DNA of 7,011 bases from Candidatus Aegiribacteria sp. (GTDB lineage: Bacteria > Fermentibacterota > Fermentibacteria > Fermentibacterales > JCC-6): positions 1 through 7,011 of the forward strand of contig JAUVUL010000091.1 in assembly GCA_030600975.1 (NCBI GenBank), read 5' to 3'. The position numbers and the translations under genes were made by a program. Below are positions 5,529 to 7,011 of the stretch, piece by piece. Every line of letters starts with the position of its first letter. Positions within the stretch are counted from its first letter, which is position 1. Under the pieces are notes generated by a model. It was not told the DNA's origin. It searched no databases and was given only the letters and a program-made list of their open reading frames with translations.

Positions 5529-7011
5529 GTGTTCAGATCCGATGGAAATAGAAGAGTTCTGTTTTTTCTCATATTGTCCGGTATTCTGCTCGTTCTTGCA
5601 ACCACCGTTTTTGCAAGGGCCGGCGGAGGAGGAAGCTACGGTGGCTCAGGCGGAGGAGGAGGAGGGGGAGGAGGCAGCGGAGCGGGATACATCTTTTACC
5701 TTCTTATCAGGCTTGCCATCCACAAACCGCTCATAGGTGTACCCCTTCTGATAGTAGTGATAATCCTTATGATAAAATTCGGCAAGAAGGCGAAAGGCGG
5801 ATACGAAACACATACTATTACGAAGGCCGGAAAACTCAGAAGAGAGCAGGAGCATCAGGAAATGCAGAATGCTCTGGGTGCTTTGAAACAGAGAGATCCG
5901 GGGTTTTCGAATGAGAATTTCCTTCAGAAGGTGAACAGGGCTTTCATAGCCCTTCAGGAGGCCTGGTCGAATCAGGACCTTTCATCTGTCAATCAGTTCA
6001 TCTCAGACGGGATAGATGAGCGGTTCAGCCTTCAGATTGAAATGCAGAAGGCTGAAGGATACAGAAACAGGATGGAGAACATAACGGTTCAGAGCACCAG
6101 AATTGTTGGTGTTTTCAGTGATTCTCACTTCGACACGATTCACGTAGAAATAACTGCCAGGGCTGACGATACTGATGTTGACCTGAAGACCGGGAAAAGG
6201 ATCCGGAGAAACACCTCCGCGCCATTTACCGAATACTGGAGTTTTCTGAGAAAACCAGGGGTCCAGACCCTTGAGGGAAGAGGTCTTGTAGAAGGAGTCT
6301 GTCCGAACTGCGGAGCGCATATTGAACTCAGTGACACCGGTATATGTGAAAACTGTGATTCTGTTCTTACCAGCGGCGAATATGACTGGGTGCTTGCTGA
6401 AATAACCCAGTCAATGGAATGGAACGTGGTATCCGACAAGTCCCTCATTCCGGGGTTTGAGAACATGGAGGTCATAGACCCGGGCTTCAACCTGCAGCAC
6501 ATCGAAGACAGAACTTCCGTAATTTTCTGGAGGCTGATAAAAACCTGGTTCACCAACGATGTTTCCGAGGCAAGGAAGGTTGCTCTTCCATCATTTCTTG
6601 AAGGATTCGAAAAACAGATGTCCGGTACCAGGGGTGATAACGGCTGGCTCTTTTTCAAGGATGCAGCGGTAGGTACTGTAGAAGTTCAGAACATTATTTC
6701 CGGATCGAAGAACCGAATGGACAGGATCGAAGTTCTCGTAAAATGGTCAGGTATAAATGCCCGGAGAAACGAAGGGGTAAAGGTACGTGTAACAGGGCGG
6801 AAGATCATAAGACCCCAGATATATACTCTGGTCCGTAAACATGGCATAAGAACCGCTGTTGATCAGAGCTTCAGATCATCCCACTGCCCCGGCTGCGGAG
6901 CGCCTTACGAAGGCGGCAGCACCGGTGAATGCGAATACTGCGGAAGATCCCTGAATGATGGAAGCCAGAACTGGGTGCTTGAATCCGTGAAGCGTTTCTC
7001 CGCATCAAGGA
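5529..7011 (+). CDS. Membrane-anchored Tim44-like protein with duplicated zinc-ribbon modules (3' end outside the window)
   Basis: The frame is open from a GTG at 5529 to the window end: 494 complete codons with no stop. Residues about 8-29 form a signal peptide (core LFFLILSGILLVLA, possible cleavage after VFA29), followed by ARAGGGGSYGG and a run of nine glycines (41-49). This N-terminus is typical of bacterial Tim44-like membrane proteins. A transmembrane segment spans about 56-84, ending in a basic KFGKKAKG stretch, so the rest is probably cytoplasmic. Two tandem modules follow. Each begins with DPGF (123 and 317), continues with a Tim44-like alpha/beta domain and ends in a CxxC-11-CxxC ribbon (Cys258, 261, 273, 276 and Cys453, 456, 468, 471). 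Each ribbon is followed by a WVL motif. The function of bacterial members is not established; protein-protein or membrane-associated roles are inferred from mitochondrial Tim44 only. The gene is divergent from the operon, with good SD support for the start. Confidence 0.85.
   Translation, partial: MFRSDGNRRVLFFLILSGILLVLATTVFARAGGGGSYGGSGGGGGGGGGSGAGYIFYLLIRLAIHKPLIGVPLLIVVIILMIKFGKKAKGGYETHTITKAGKLRREQEHQEMQNALGALKQRDPGFSNENFLQKVNRAFIALQEAWSNQDLSSVNQFISDGIDERFSLQIEMQKAEGYRNRMENITVQSTRIVGVFSDSHFDTIHVEITARADDTDVDLKTGKRIRRNTSAPFTEYWSFLRKPGVQTLEGRGLVEGVCPNCGAHIELSDTGICENCDSVLTSGEYDWVLAEITQSMEWNVVSDKSLIPGFENMEVIDPGFNLQHIEDRTSVIFWRLIKTWFTNDVSEARKVALPSFLEGFEKQMSGTRGDNGWLFFKDAAVGTVEVQNIISGSKNRMDRIEVLVKWSGINARRNEGVKVRVTGRKIIRPQIYTLVRKHGIRTAVDQSFRSSHCPGCGAPYEGGSTGECEYCGRSLNDGSQNWVLESVKRFSASR
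5649..5675 (+). repeat. Poly-glycine codon tract (GGA-rich)
   Basis: Nine consecutive glycine codons, mostly GGA with one GGG, occur just after the signal peptide of the Tim44-like protein. The tract is purine-rich, with a run of five Gs, and probably encodes a flexible extracytoplasmic linker before the transmembrane segment. Triplet slippage would change its length without a frameshift. Confidence 0.8.
5895..7011 (+). repeat. Tandem protein-level duplication of Tim44-like plus zinc-ribbon module
   Basis: Unit 1 runs from the DPGF codons at 5895 to about 6476; unit 2 starts with DPGF at 6477 and runs to the window end. The DPGF motifs are 194 residues apart and the four-cysteine ribbons 195 residues apart, with identical internal ribbon spacing. 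Matching landmarks include FLRKPG and LVRKHG, CPNCGA and CPGCGA, and DWVLAEI and NWVLESV. The DNA has diverged, so this is an old duplication rather than a recent nucleotide repeat. A third unit could follow beyond the window. Confidence 0.75.

Noticed and set aside
5649..5675. Glycine-codon tract as a phase-variable switch
   Set aside because: The units are triplets and the longest single-base run is five Gs, so slippage would mostly keep the frame. There is no evidence of on/off switching.
5527..5736. Plus-strand frame starting at TTG 5527
   Set aside because: It uses the same ribosome site but another frame, stops after 69 codons and encodes Glu/Ala-rich sequence from the glycine tract. 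The GTG frame at 5529 gives a signal peptide and continues nearly 1.5 kb.
6140..6658. 172-codon open frame on the minus strand
   Set aside because: It is antisense to the Tim44-like gene, whose zinc ribbons and repeat landmarks prove the plus-strand frame. The product has no coherent domain.

Overview
The window looks like part of a genome from an uncultivated bacterium of the Bacteroidetes-related (FCB) group, possibly a candidate phylum such as Fermentibacterota. This placement is tentative. It rests on a PorX/PorY-type two-component pair, which is best known from Bacteroidetes, combined with clear Shine-Dalgarno sites (true Bacteroidetes usually lack them) and moderate GC. No rRNA, tRNA, CRISPR array, insertion sequence or phage gene is visible.

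The window contains two divergent transcription units separated by about 154 bp (5375-5528). The leftward unit covers 5374 down to 1. It holds, in order of transcription, a small lipoprotein, a LarA-family nickel-pincer enzyme, a PorY-like membrane histidine kinase, a PorX-like response regulator fused to an alkaline-phosphatase-superfamily (PglZ) domain, tsaE, and the first 143 codons of tsaB. The genes are packed extremely tightly: there are three 4-nt ATGA overlaps, one 1-nt gap and one 26-nt overlap, so they are almost certainly one operon. The rightward unit is one long open gene (5529 to the window end, no stop reached). It encodes a membrane-anchored, glycine-rich, Tim44-like protein with two tandem copies of a Tim44-like domain plus four-cysteine zinc ribbon.

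The lipoprotein and the kinase's extracytoplasmic domain could sense envelope state. The kinase would phosphorylate the PorX-like regulator, which has no DNA-binding domain but keeps every catalytic residue expected of a phosphodiesterase. In Bacteroidetes, PorXY control the type IX secretion system; whether that holds here cannot be judged from this window. TsaE and TsaB belong to the complex that makes the universal tRNA modification t6A. The most notable points are the kinase and regulator being adjacent and translationally coupled, the four-cysteine zinc-ribbon-like insert in the kinase's sensor domain, and a LarA homologue inside a signalling operon.
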